Source: WVYX01 sp039586815 | GTDB taxonomy: Bacteria > Gemmatimonadota > Gemmatimonadetes > Gemmatimonadales > GWC2-71-9 | Length of the DNA: 64,000 nucleotides | Direction: 5' to 3' | Assembly (NCBI GenBank): GCA_039586815.1 | Contig: JBDHJR010000004.1 | Location: forward strand, 1-64,000 | Part shown: positions 34,440-42,359 of the stretch, one piece after another | Layout of the letters: every line of letters begins with the position of its first letter | Position numbering within the stretch: the first letter of the stretch is position 1 | Position numbers and translations under genes: made by a program | Notes under the pieces: generated by a model | Told to the model about the DNA's origin: nothing | Database searches by the model: none | Seen by the model: only the letters and a program-made list of their open reading frames with translations

Positions 34440-35777
34440 CTAGCGGCGAGCGGCGGCTACTGCTTGAGCCGCGATCGCGACTTCGTCCTCGCGCAGGGTC
34501 CGCACGTCGAACACCACCCGGTCATCGCGAGCCAGAGCGATCACGGGAGGATCGTGGGCACGCAGTGCCGCGAGGAACGCATCGCACGAATCCACAGCGA
34601 GCGCGACCAGCGTCGTCGGAAGCTCGCTCCCGGGGAATGCCCCGCCTCCCACGGTCGAGGCGCCAGGTTCGGTCTCGGCCCCGGGAATGCGTCGCGCCAG
34701 CTTGCGGGCGCGGCGCTTCAGCGCGGGCGCCTCGGCGGTGAGCATTGCCAGGGCGGGGATCTCGCGCAGGGCCCGCTCGGGGTCGCGGTACAGGGAGAGC
34801 GTCGCCTCGAGCGCGGCGAGCGTGGTCTTGTCCGGCCTGAGCGCCCGAGCCAGGGGATTTCGCGCCGCCCGCTCCACGGTATCTGCCGGCCCCACGATGA
34901 CGCCGGCCTGGGGCCCGCCCAGCAGTTTGTCCCCCGAGAATACGGCGCACGCACCGGCGGTGACGCTGTCCCTCACCAGCGGCTCGCCGCTCAAGCCGTA
35001 TGCGTCGAGCGGGATCAGCAGGCCGCTCCCCACGTCGTGTACGGCGGGGATGCCGCGTTTGCGGCCCAGCCCCACCAGCTCCTCCACCGACGGCTCGGTG
35101 ACGAAGCCCGAGAGCTCGAAGTTGGAGCGGTGCACCTTGAGGATGAGGCTGGTTCTCGGGCTCACGGCCAGCTCGTAATCCCTCAGTCGCGTCCGGTTGG
35201 TGGTCCCCACCTCGACCAACAAGCTGCCGCTCTTGGCGAGGATCTCGGGAATGCGGAACGCGCCCCCGATCTCCACCAGCTCGCCGCGGGACACGATGGT
35301 CTCTCCGCCCTCTGCCAGCGCATTGAGCACCAACAGCAATGCTGCCGCGGCGTTGGTCGTCACCAGGGCCGCTTCGGCGCCGGTCAGCTCGCGCAGCAGC
35401 TCGCCAACGTGATCCTGGCGTGAACCGCGGGTACCGCCCTCCAGGTCGAACTCAAGGGTGCTGTACCCCAGCGCCCCCTCGACAGCCTTGATCGCGGTGT
35501 CGGCGAGCGGGGCGCGACCCAGGTTGGTGTGGAGCACCACGCCGGTCGCGTTGATCACCCGTTTGAGAGAGAGGCGCGACCGCTCGAGCACGCGCTGCTC
35601 GATGACGTTCACCCACCCGACTTGGGGAGCCTCGCCGCCCTGTCGCCGTGCGTCCGCCAGCGCAGCACGGATAGCGTCGAGTACCACCGCCCGCGGGGCC
35701 CGGTCCAACAGCCCCGCCTCGTCGGCCTGGGCCAGCAGCGCGTTGACGGCCGGCAGTCTGCGGCGGGCGTCGGTCAT
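34440..35777 (-). CDS. selA: L-seryl-tRNA(Sec) selenium transferase
   Basis: SelA is a PLP enzyme that converts Ser-tRNA(Sec) to Sec-tRNA(Sec) with selenophosphate. It has 445 residues, close to the usual length of about 460. The N-terminal tRNA-binding domain (1-65: LPAVNALLAQADEAGLLD) precedes the conserved INATGVVLHTNLGRAPL, TTNAAAALLLVLNAL and KVHRSNFELSGF. The PLP lysine is Lys284 in FSGDKLLGGPQAG. The ATG overlaps the stop of the lipoprotein gene as ATGA. SelB, SelD and tRNA(Sec) are not in the window, but this gene implies that the organism uses selenocysteine; no in-frame UGA candidate was seen here. Confidence 0.95.
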   Translation of the reverse strand: MTDARRRLPAVNALLAQADEAGLLDRAPRAVVLDAIRAALADARRQGGEAPQVGWVNVIEQRVLERSRLSLKRVINATGVVLHTNLGRAPLADTAIKAVEGALGYSTLEFDLEGGTRGSRQDHVGELLRELTGAEAALVTTNAAAALLLVLNALAEGGETIVSRGELVEIGGAFRIPEILAKSGSLLVEVGTTNRTRLRDYELAVSPRTSLILKVHRSNFELSGFVTEPSVEELVGLGRKRGIPAVHDVGSGLLIPLDAYGLSGEPLVRDSVTAGACAVFSGDKLLGGPQAGVIVGPADTVERAARNPLARALRPDKTTLAALEATLSLYRDPERALREIPALAMLTAEAPALKRRARKLARRIPGAETEPGASTVGGGAFPGSELPTTLVALAVDSCDAFLAALRAHDPPVIALARDDRVVFDVRTLREDEVAIAAQAVAAARR

Positions 35778-37000
35778 GTCGAGTCGTTCGCAGCCGGCAG
35801 CGTGAGCACGGAGCTCGATTGCCCGAACGAGCCGCCGATGCTGCGGGCCTGCACCTCTATGAGGTAGCGACCTCCCGGCGTGAGCGGCTCGATCATGCGT
35901 ACGTACCACACATCGCTCAGCACCGGCCGGCGTGCCAGGAACTCCGCCACGTGATCGGGAACCTGAGGGGCACGCGGTTGCGCCCGTACTTCCGCCACCG
36001 TGGTGTCGGCAACCGCCGTCGTGTCCGCCGCCAGCGTCGTATCGGCCGCGAGTGAATCGGCGGCGAGCGAGTCGGCCCTTGCCCGGGCCGCTGCGTTCTC
36101 TTCGGCAGCCACCGAGTCGTACACCGATTGCGGCCACAGGTGAGCCACGGCCACGGGAACCGTGTCGGGCAGAGCCCACACCGATACCGACTCGCCGGTC
36201 GGCGGCACCGTGTCCAGCATGAGGCTGAACCGCAGCTGCACAGTGAGGCTGTCGGCGCGGGCCACCCGCTGCAGCTGTGGCCCGGCGGTATCTCGGGAGA
36301 ACGTCCAGAAGGTGTGCGACACCACCGAATCCAACGCCACTGTGACCGAGTCGAACGCCTCGCGACGGTCGCGCCGCTGGTTGTTGTTCCCGTCCACGAC
36401 CGCGCTCACCAGATAGGTGCCCGTGGGAACGTTCCCCAGGCGAAAGCCGCCGACCGAATCGGCCGTGGTCACGTACACAAGTGAATCGGGCAACAGCATG
36501 GCCTCGATCAGTGCGAAGCGGCCCGCGCGGGCGCCCTCCCAGTCGAGCACGGTGCCCCACAGCACCGTGGCGGGAATTGCCGGACCGGTAGAGAAGATCA
36601 CCGTGCGGCCTTCGGTCGTCACGTTGTTGCGCAGGTCGGCGATTCCGGGCTCGAGCGACATGTGGTAAACGATGCCGGGGAGCCACCCGCCCTTCGGCTC
36701 GACCTCAATGGCGCTGCGCTTCCAGCTGATCTTGACCTCTTCGGCGCGCGGCGAGAGCAGAACGAAGCGGTCGAGGCCGCCCCCGGAGGTTTCGCTGATC
36801 ACCTCGTCGAACTGGATCCTGAGCGGGTCGTCCCAGTCGGGCACCACGGAGCCGGAATCGGGGGTGATGCCGAGAATGAAGGGCGGCTCGAAATCCGGCG
36901 GTCCGCCCGGAGGATCTTCGATGACTGCGCAAGCGGCGAGTGCCGCTAGCAGCCCAAGGCGCGCAGCTTGTCGGCCAGCGTCTCGCGCTGCTCGCGCCAC
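35774..37000 (-). CDS. Lipoprotein with Ig-like (Big_5/SbsA-type) domain
   Basis: A 408-residue exported lipoprotein of unknown role. I start it at the GTG at 37000, which has AGGAG five bases upstream. This gives MARAARDAGRQAARLGLLAAL leading to the lipobox LAAC, so the gene overlaps the valS 3' end by 55 bases. After the lipid anchor, PPFILGITPDSGSVVPDW and IQFDEVIS begin an SbsA-type Ig-like domain (about 30-130). A second sandwich (about 140-220: VLWGTVLDWEGARAGRF, NVPTGTYLVSAVVDGNNN) resembles prealbumin-like repeats. Near residue 320 there is a low-complexity run of Ala-Asp-Thr/Ser units (SLAADTTLAADTTAVADTT). Its place between valS and selA looks incidental. Confidence 0.8.
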   Translation of the reverse strand: MARAARDAGRQAARLGLLAALAACAVIEDPPGGPPDFEPPFILGITPDSGSVVPDWDDPLRIQFDEVISETSGGGLDRFVLLSPRAEEVKISWKRSAIEVEPKGGWLPGIVYHMSLEPGIADLRNNVTTEGRTVIFSTGPAIPATVLWGTVLDWEGARAGRFALIEAMLLPDSLVYVTTADSVGGFRLGNVPTGTYLVSAVVDGNNNQRRDRREAFDSVTVALDSVVSHTFWTFSRDTAGPQLQRVARADSLTVQLRFSLMLDTVPPTGESVSVWALPDTVPVAVAHLWPQSVYDSVAAEENAAARARADSLAADSLAADTTLAADTTAVADTTVAEVRAQPRAPQVPDHVAEFLARRPVLSDVWYVRMIEPLTPGGRYLIEVQARSIGGSFGQSSSVLTLPAANDST

Positions 37001-39630
37001 GACCGCTCCTTGTCCCGTTCGCGTTCCACGACTTCGGCGGGGGCCCTGCCTACGAACTGCTCGTTGGCGAGCTTCGCCGCGACTCCCGAGAGCTGCTTGT
37101 CGATCCGATCCCGCTCCGCAGCGAGGCGCTTGCATTCCTGCCGCACGTCGATCGCGTCGCCCAGGGGCACGAACACCGAAGAGCCGTCCGGCAGCACCTG
37201 GTGTGCCCCGACTTCCTCAGGCGGCTCCTCCACGGCCAGGTGGCTCAGCTTCGCCAGACGCTCGATGGTGCGCTGCTCCGCGTTGAACGCCTGCAGCGCA
37301 TCCGGGCTCGCCGGACGCGCAAAGGCCCGAATCTCGGTGCCGGGAGCCACGCCGTACTCCGCCCTGACGGTACGCACCGCGGTGACCAACGCCTGGACGC
37401 GGGCAAACTGGTCCTCGGCCTCTTCGTCGACCCACGTCGCATGCGGCTCCGGCCAGGCGGCGGCAGCCAGATGCTGCTCCCGCTCGCCGGGGAGGTGGCG
37501 CCACAGCTCCTCCGATATGAACGGCATGATGGGGTGCAGCAACCTGAGCGCATGCTGGAACACGTGGACCGCCACCGCCGATGCCACGTCGCCGCCCGCT
37601 GCGGATCCGTAGAGCCGCGGCTTGATCTGCTCGAGGTACCAGTCGGCGAACTCGTCCCACACGAAGTGGTAGACCTGGCCGGCGGCCTCGTTGAGCCGGA
37701 ACCGCTCGAGCGCCTCGGTCACGTCGGTCACGACCCGCTGGCAGCGGGACAGGATCCAGCGGTCGGCGAGCTCGAACTGCGCCGCATCGAGCGACTCCGG
37801 CGGCGGCGCCTCGTCGCCGACCGCTGCGAGCAGCAGGCGGCCCATGTTCCACAGCTTGTTGGCGAAGTTGCGCCCCGCCGCAAACGTGCCGTCCATCGCG
37901 CTGCGGTCCAGAATGACGTCGGTGCCGGCCGCCGCCCCCGCGACCAGCGTGTAGCGCAGCGCGTCGGCGCCGTAGCGCTCGACCACTTCGAGGGGGTCGA
38001 TCCCGTTCCCCAGCGACTTGGAGAAGGCGCGATGCTGCGGGTCGCGCACCACGCCGTTTAGGTAGACCGTCGTGAAGGGGCGCTCCTGCCGGAAGTGGTA
38101 TCCCGCCATCACCATGCGGGCCACCCAGAAGAAGATGATGTCCGGCGCCGTGACGAGCGTGTGGCCGGGGTAGAAACGCTCGAGGTCCTCGGTCTGCTCG
38201 GGCCACCCCATCGTGGCGAACGGCCACAGCCAGGAGGAGAACCACGTGTCGAGCACATCCTCGTCCTGGCGCACCGCTCCGCCACACCGTTCGCAGGCGG
38301 CGGGTGCCTCCATGGCGACGGTCACGTGCTCGCAGCCCTCTGCCTCGCAGTACCACGCCGGGATCTGGTGTCCCCACCACAGCTGCCGCGAGATGTTCCA
38401 GTCGCGAATCTCGGTGAGCCAGTTCTCGTACACCTTGCCCCATCGCTCCGGCACGAAGCGCAGCCGTCCCTGCCTGTACGCCTCGAGGGCGGGCTCGGCC
38501 AGCGGCTTCATCCTCACGAACCACTGATCCGACAGCCTCGGCTCGACCACCGTGTGGCAGCGGTAGCAGTGGCGCACCGCGTGGCGGTACGGCTCGATCC
38601 TCTCGAGCAGTCCTTCGGCCTGCAGCAGCTCGACGGTCTTCTCCCGGGCGGCATCCCGATCGAGGCCGCGGACCGCCTCGGGCACGCGCGGGTCGTGCGC
38701 CATGAGGGCATCCGCGTCGATAACCACGGGGGTGTCGTACTCGCCCTCCAGCTCGCCGGCGATCTCGAAGTCGTGCGGATCGTGGGCCGGCGTCACCTTG
38801 AGCATGCCCGTGCCGAAGTCCCGCTCCACATACGTGCTGGTCTCGATCGGGATCGGCACGTTCGACAGCGGCAGGACCACACTCTTCCCCGCGAGGTGGT
38901 GGAAGCGCTCGTCCTCCGGATGGTGCACCAGGGCGATGTCGCCGTACATGGTCTCGGGGCGGGTCGTCGCCACGATGACGCGGGCGTCGCCGCCGCCGTC
39001 CACGACGGGATAGCGTATGTAGTACAGGTGGTCGTCGCGCTCCCGGAACTCGGCCTCCTCGTCGGACAGCGCCGTATGGCAGCGCGGACACCAGTGGATC
39101 ACTCGGTACCCGCGGTAGAGGAGGTCGTCGTGAAACAGGTCCACGAACACGCTGCGCACGGCCCGGGAGTACTGCTCGTCCAGGGTGAACCGAGTGCGCG
39201 TCCAGTCGCACGAGGAGCCGATGGCCTTGAGCTGCTCCAGAATGGTGCCGCCGGTGCTGTGAACGTGTTGCCACACGCGCTCCACGAACGCTTCGCGCCC
39301 CATGTCGTGGCGGCTCTTGCCCTCCTTGGCGAGCTGGCGCTCCACCATGTTCTGGGTCGCGATCCCCGCATGGTCGGTTCCCGGAAGCCACAGGACCTCT
39401 TTCCCGCGCATGCGCTGGAATCGGATGAGCAGGTCCTGCAGCGTATTGTTGAGGCCGTGACCCATGTGCAGAACCGAGGTCACGTTGGGCGGGGGGATGA
39501 CGATTACGTACGGCTCCCGCTCGGACTGCGTAGACGCCGTGAACACGCCGGCGTCGGTCCAGCGCTGGTAGACCTCACGCTCGATCGCGGACGGATCGTA
39601 CTTCGGTGCGAGCTCCGTCGTGGCAGTCAT
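36946..39630 (-). CDS. valS: Valyl-tRNA synthetase
   Basis: ValRS, 894 residues, class I. Visible: PPPNVTSVLHMGHGLNN (HIGH-equivalent HMGH at about 52-55), LPGTDHAGIATQ, an editing domain (about 190-335: ATTRPETMYGDIALVHHPED, VTPAHDPHDFEIA), the zinc-type Cys pairs (HWCPRCHTALS, HCYRCHT, CERCGG), the anticodon-binding domain, and a C-terminal coiled coil typical of ValRS. The ATP-binding KMSKS motif reads RAFSKSLGN near 533-537, so its first Lys and Met are replaced by Ala and Phe while the SKS part is kept. It is downstream of the BON gene by 17 bases and overlaps the lipoprotein gene. Confidence 0.96.
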   Translation of the reverse strand: MTATTELAPKYDPSAIEREVYQRWTDAGVFTASTQSEREPYVIVIPPPNVTSVLHMGHGLNNTLQDLLIRFQRMRGKEVLWLPGTDHAGIATQNMVERQLAKEGKSRHDMGREAFVERVWQHVHSTGGTILEQLKAIGSSCDWTRTRFTLDEQYSRAVRSVFVDLFHDDLLYRGYRVIHWCPRCHTALSDEEAEFRERDDHLYYIRYPVVDGGGDARVIVATTRPETMYGDIALVHHPEDERFHHLAGKSVVLPLSNVPIPIETSTYVERDFGTGMLKVTPAHDPHDFEIAGELEGEYDTPVVIDADALMAHDPRVPEAVRGLDRDAAREKTVELLQAEGLLERIEPYRHAVRHCYRCHTVVEPRLSDQWFVRMKPLAEPALEAYRQGRLRFVPERWGKVYENWLTEIRDWNISRQLWWGHQIPAWYCEAEGCEHVTVAMEAPAACERCGGAVRQDEDVLDTWFSSWLWPFATMGWPEQTEDLERFYPGHTLVTAPDIIFFWVARMVMAGYHFRQERPFTTVYLNGVVRDPQHRAFSKSLGNGIDPLEVVERYGADALRYTLVAGAAAGTDVILDRSAMDGTFAAGRNFANKLWNMGRLLLAAVGDEAPPPESLDAAQFELADRWILSRCQRVVTDVTEALERFRLNEAAGQVYHFVWDEFADWYLEQIKPRLYGSAAGGDVASAVAVHVFQHALRLLHPIMPFISEELWRHLPGEREQHLAAAAWPEPHATWVDEEAEDQFARVQALVTAVRTVRAEYGVAPGTEIRAFARPASPDALQAFNAEQRTIERLAKLSHLAVEEPPEEVGAHQVLPDGSSVFVPLGDAIDVRQECKRLAAERDRIDKQLSGVAAKLANEQFVGRAPAEVVERERDKERSWREQRETLADKLRALGC

Positions 39631-39647
39631 GAGGGGCGGCTGACGAC

Positions 39648-40025
39648 TCAGCTTACGCCGGGGATGTCGTCCCCCTCGACCAGGATCCGATTGACGATGA
39701 CGTCCGCACCTGGGGCGCCGCGCGAGACCTTGCCGGCGAGGTGCCGCGCCTCCGGGTCGGGGGCGGTCCCCGTGAGCTCCACGACGCCGTCACCGAGCGC
39801 CCGTGGGGTGATGGTGAGGTCCCTGGTCTGGGGATTCTCTCCCAGGGCCGCGGCAACTGCCCGCTCCAGGACCCGCGGATCGTGCTCCACGGGGTCCGCG
39901 CCGCTGGGGCGCAGCCGGCGCACCACCCGCTTCACGCGATCGGGGTTGAGGTCGCCCAGGAACTCGCCCGCCACGATGCCGGCCAACAACCCGATGCCCA
40001 GCCCTGCCGCCGTGGCAAGCGCCAC
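39648..40025 (-). CDS. BON-domain protein with N-terminal membrane segment
   Basis: At least 125 residues. The N-terminal hydrophobic segment VALATAAGLGIGLLAGIVAG should anchor it in a membrane, and the C-terminal BON domain (about 50-120: RVLERAVAAALGENPQTRD, ITPRALGDGVVELTGTAPD, VIVNRILVEGDDI) suggests phospholipid binding at the envelope, as in OsmY-like proteins. The given GTG start has a purine run only one base away. A better site, GGGAGG, lies 7 bases before an in-frame ATT at 40061, so the true protein may begin 12 codons earlier from a non-canonical codon. It precedes valS by 17 bases. Confidence 0.75.
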   Translation of the reverse strand: MALATAAGLGIGLLAGIVAGEFLGDLNPDRVKRVVRRLRPSGADPVEHDPRVLERAVAAALGENPQTRDLTITPRALGDGVVELTGTAPDPEARHLAGKVSRGAPGADVIVNRILVEGDDIPGVS

Positions 40026-40102
40026 TCCCAGCCAGTCACTCTCTTCCTGCTTGACGCGAATCAGGATTCCTCCCGTGGCACCTGTACTCTATCCTGGCTA
40101 CA

Positions 40103-40108
40103 ATTATA
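40103..40108 (-). promoter_or_regulatory. Consensus TATAAT -10 box for the BON-valS operon
   Basis: Minus-strand TATAAT at 40108-40103 is a perfect -10 hexamer in an AT-rich patch between divergent genes. It would place transcription start about 35 bases before the ATT at 40061. No good -35 box is seen at 16-18 bases upstream. Confidence 0.4.
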
Positions 40109-40129
40109 AGGCGCAACTAATCCCATTGG

Positions 40130-40135
40130 TATACT
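40130..40135 (+). promoter_or_regulatory. TATACT -10-like box before the small gene and thrS
   Basis: Plus-strand TATACT (one mismatch to TATAAT) ends only 5 bases before the ATG at 40141. If used, the transcript would start at or next to the start codon, that is, nearly leaderless. No convincing -35 box is seen, and another AT-rich patch at 40103-40110 could serve instead. Confidence 0.3.
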
Positions 40136-40140
40136 GAAGC

Positions 40141-40302
40141 ATGCCTGAATCCGACCACCAGTTCGTGAGCCGCCGTACGCTCGTGATCTCACTCGCCGTC
40201 GCGGGGGTGATAATCCTGGGCGTGCTGCTCTTCCTCAGGTTCGCCGGAAACGTCGAGCCGCTGCTGGGATCCGCCTGGATCACGACCCCCGTCCATGCCT
40301 GA
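40141..40302 (+). CDS. Small single-pass membrane protein (53 residues)
   Basis: A short open frame reading MPESDHQFVSRRTLVISLAV at its start, with a membrane helix (LVISLAVAGVIILGVLLFL, about 15-33) and a short tail ending TTPVHA. The double Arg before the helix fits positive-inside topology. Its stop lies inside the first codons of thrS, overlapping it by 8 bases; thrS lacks a ribosome site of its own, so coupling is plausible. No family was recognised. The hydrophobic run, the position in an otherwise empty promoter region and the overlap argue that it is real; its size leaves doubt. Confidence 0.45.
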   Translation: MPESDHQFVSRRTLVISLAVAGVIILGVLLFLRFAGNVEPLLGSAWITTPVHA

Positions 40303-42238
40303 CGACATCCGGGTCACTTTGCCCGACGGATCGGTTCGGACCGAGGCCGCCGGAACCACGGCACATGCCGTGGCCGAGGCCATCGGGCCGCGCCTGGCGC
40401 GTGCCGCGGTGGCGGCACGGGTGAACGGGGACGTATGGGACCTCGACCGGCCCATCCGGGAGGATACGGCGCTGGAGATCCTCACCGAGCAGGACCCGGC
40501 GTCGCTGGAAGTGCTGCGCCATACCGCGGCGCACGTGCTGGCGACCGCGGTTCGGGAGCTGTTCCCGGAGGCGAAGATCGGCTTCGGCCCCGCGATCCAG
40601 GACGGCTTCTACTACGACTTCGAGGTGCCCCGGCCCTTCACCCCCGACGACCTCGAGGCCATCGAGCGGAAGATGCGGGAGGTGGCCCAGGCGGACCACG
40701 CGCTCGTGCGGGAGGAGGTGGACCGCAGCGGCGCCGAGGAGCGGTTCAAGGACGATCCGCTGAAGCTGGAGCGCCTGGAGGAGCTGGGGGACGACGAGAC
40801 CATATCGGTCTACACCGACGGGCCGTTCGTGGACCTGTGCCGCGGCCCCCACGTGCCGAGCACCGGGAAGGTGAAGCACTTCAAGCTGCTCCACGCCGCC
40901 GGCGCGTATTGGCGCGGCGACTCGAGGCGCCAGATGCTGCAGCGCATCTACGGAACCGCCTGGTTCAAGAAGGCGGACCTGGATGCCTACCTGCACCGGC
41001 TCGAGGAGGCCGAGAGGCGCGATCACCGGGTGATCGGCAAGCAGCTCGACCTCTTCAGCATCCAGGAGGACGTGGGGCCGGGGATGATCCTGTGGCACCC
41101 GCGGGGCGCCATCATCCAGCACGAGCTCAGGCGCTTCATCGAGGACGAGCTCATCAGGCGGCAGTACGACCTGGTGTTCACGCCGCACGTGACCCGCGAG
41201 GAGCTGTTCGTCCGGTCGGGGCATCTGCCGCACTACGAGGAGCAGCAGTTCCCGTCCATGGCGGCCGGCGAGGGCGACGCGGAGGGCGCGCGCTACCGGG
41301 TGAAGCCGATGAACTGCCCCATGCACACGCTGGTGTACGCGGCGCGGCAGCGCTCCTACCGGGACCTTCCGGTGCGGCTGTCCGAGGTGGCGAACGTATA
41401 CCGCAACGAGCTGTCGGGCACGCTGCACGGCCTGCTCAGGGTGCGCATGCTCACCATGGACGACGCGCACATCTTCTGCCGCGAGGACCAGATCGAGGAC
41501 GAGATCTTCGACATGCTGGACCTCACCGATCTCGTGCTCAACAAAACGTTCGGTTTCGAGTACAGGATCGACCTGGCCACCCGGCCGGAGAAGAAGATCG
41601 GCGAGGATGCGGCGTGGGACGTGGCGGAGCTCGCACTGCAGCGGGCGCTCGACCGGCTCGACGTCACCTACGGGCTCGACGAGGGCGGCGGCGCCTTCTA
41701 CGGTCCGAAGATCGACATCAAGCTGAAGGACGCCATCGGCCGGGAGTGGCAGGGTACCACGATCCAGCTCGACTACCAGCTTCCCGAGCGGTTCGAGCTG
41801 GAGTACACCGGCTCCGACAATAAGCCGCACCGTCCGGTGATGATCCACCGGGCCATCCTGGGCACGCTCGAGCGGTTCGTGGGCTGCCTCATCGAGCACT
41901 TCGCCGGGGCCTTCCCGGCGTGGCTCTCGCCCGAGCAGGTGCGGGTGCTGCCGATTACCGAAGATCAGGCGGAGGCCGCGCGGGCCATCGACGTTGCGCT
42001 GCGCGAGGCCGGTATCCGCTCCAGCGTGGACGACCGCAACGACACACTCAACTATCGGGTGCGCGACGGCGAGCTGATGAAGGTGCCGTACCTCGCCGTG
42101 GTGGGGAAGCGGGAGGTGGAGCAGGGGACGGTAGCCGTGCGGGCCCGCGGGGCGGACAAGAAGCAGGAGGTCATGTCCGTCCAGGCCTTCCAGGAGCGGG
42201 TGGTGGAGAAGATCCGCACCAAGGCGCTGGACGTCTGA
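40295..42238 (+). CDS. thrS: Threonyl-tRNA synthetase
   Basis: ThrRS, 647 residues, class II. Domains in order: TGS (1-62: RVTLPDGSVRTEAAG), editing domain (about 65-225) with HTAAHVLATAV and LCRGPHVPSTG, catalytic core (about 245-535), and anticodon-binding domain (about 545-640: VRVLPITEDQAEAA). Zinc ligands are visible as Cys in KPMNCPMHTL, His in DDAHIFCRE and His in RPVMIHRAILGTLERF. Motif 2 appears as VYRNELSGTLHGLLRVR. It reads from the same strand as the small membrane ORF whose end it overlaps. A 121-base gap with palindromes separates it from the thiolase. Confidence 0.96.
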   Translation: MPDDIRVTLPDGSVRTEAAGTTAHAVAEAIGPRLARAAVAARVNGDVWDLDRPIREDTALEILTEQDPASLEVLRHTAAHVLATAVRELFPEAKIGFGPAIQDGFYYDFEVPRPFTPDDLEAIERKMREVAQADHALVREEVDRSGAEERFKDDPLKLERLEELGDDETISVYTDGPFVDLCRGPHVPSTGKVKHFKLLHAAGAYWRGDSRRQMLQRIYGTAWFKKADLDAYLHRLEEAERRDHRVIGKQLDLFSIQEDVGPGMILWHPRGAIIQHELRRFIEDELIRRQYDLVFTPHVTREELFVRSGHLPHYEEQQFPSMAAGEGDAEGARYRVKPMNCPMHTLVYAARQRSYRDLPVRLSEVANVYRNELSGTLHGLLRVRMLTMDDAHIFCREDQIEDEIFDMLDLTDLVLNKTFGFEYRIDLATRPEKKIGEDAAWDVAELALQRALDRLDVTYGLDEGGGAFYGPKIDIKLKDAIGREWQGTTIQLDYQLPERFELEYTGSDNKPHRPVMIHRAILGTLERFVGCLIEHFAGAFPAWLSPEQVRVLPITEDQAEAARAIDVALREAGIRSSVDDRNDTLNYRVRDGELMKVPYLAVVGKREVEQGTVAVRARGADKKQEVMSVQAFQERVVEKIRTKALDV

Positions 42239-42295
42239 TCCGCGCCGAGGTTGAGGCCCCCCGTACGCGCCGTTAGACTCCAACACGACCAAATA

Positions 42296-42320
42296 GTTAA
42301 CGCCTCGAAACAGTTATAAC
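42296..42320 (+). promoter_or_regulatory. Palindromic AT-rich elements before the thiolase gene
   Basis: GTTAAC (42296-42301) and GTTATAAC (42313-42320) are self-complementary and lie about 40 bases before the thiolase start. TATAAC within the second could also serve as a -10 box. They may be an operator for the acyl-CoA gene run. No specific regulator family is recognised. Confidence 0.3.
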
Positions 42321-42359
42321 GGGCGTCGGGATTGGCGGGAGAGACGGGAGGGTTGAACC

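Noticed and set aside
35990..36090. Possible tandem DNA repeat in the lipoprotein gene
   Set aside because: It is the coding sequence of an Ala-Asp-Thr rich linker; the units are imperfect at DNA level.
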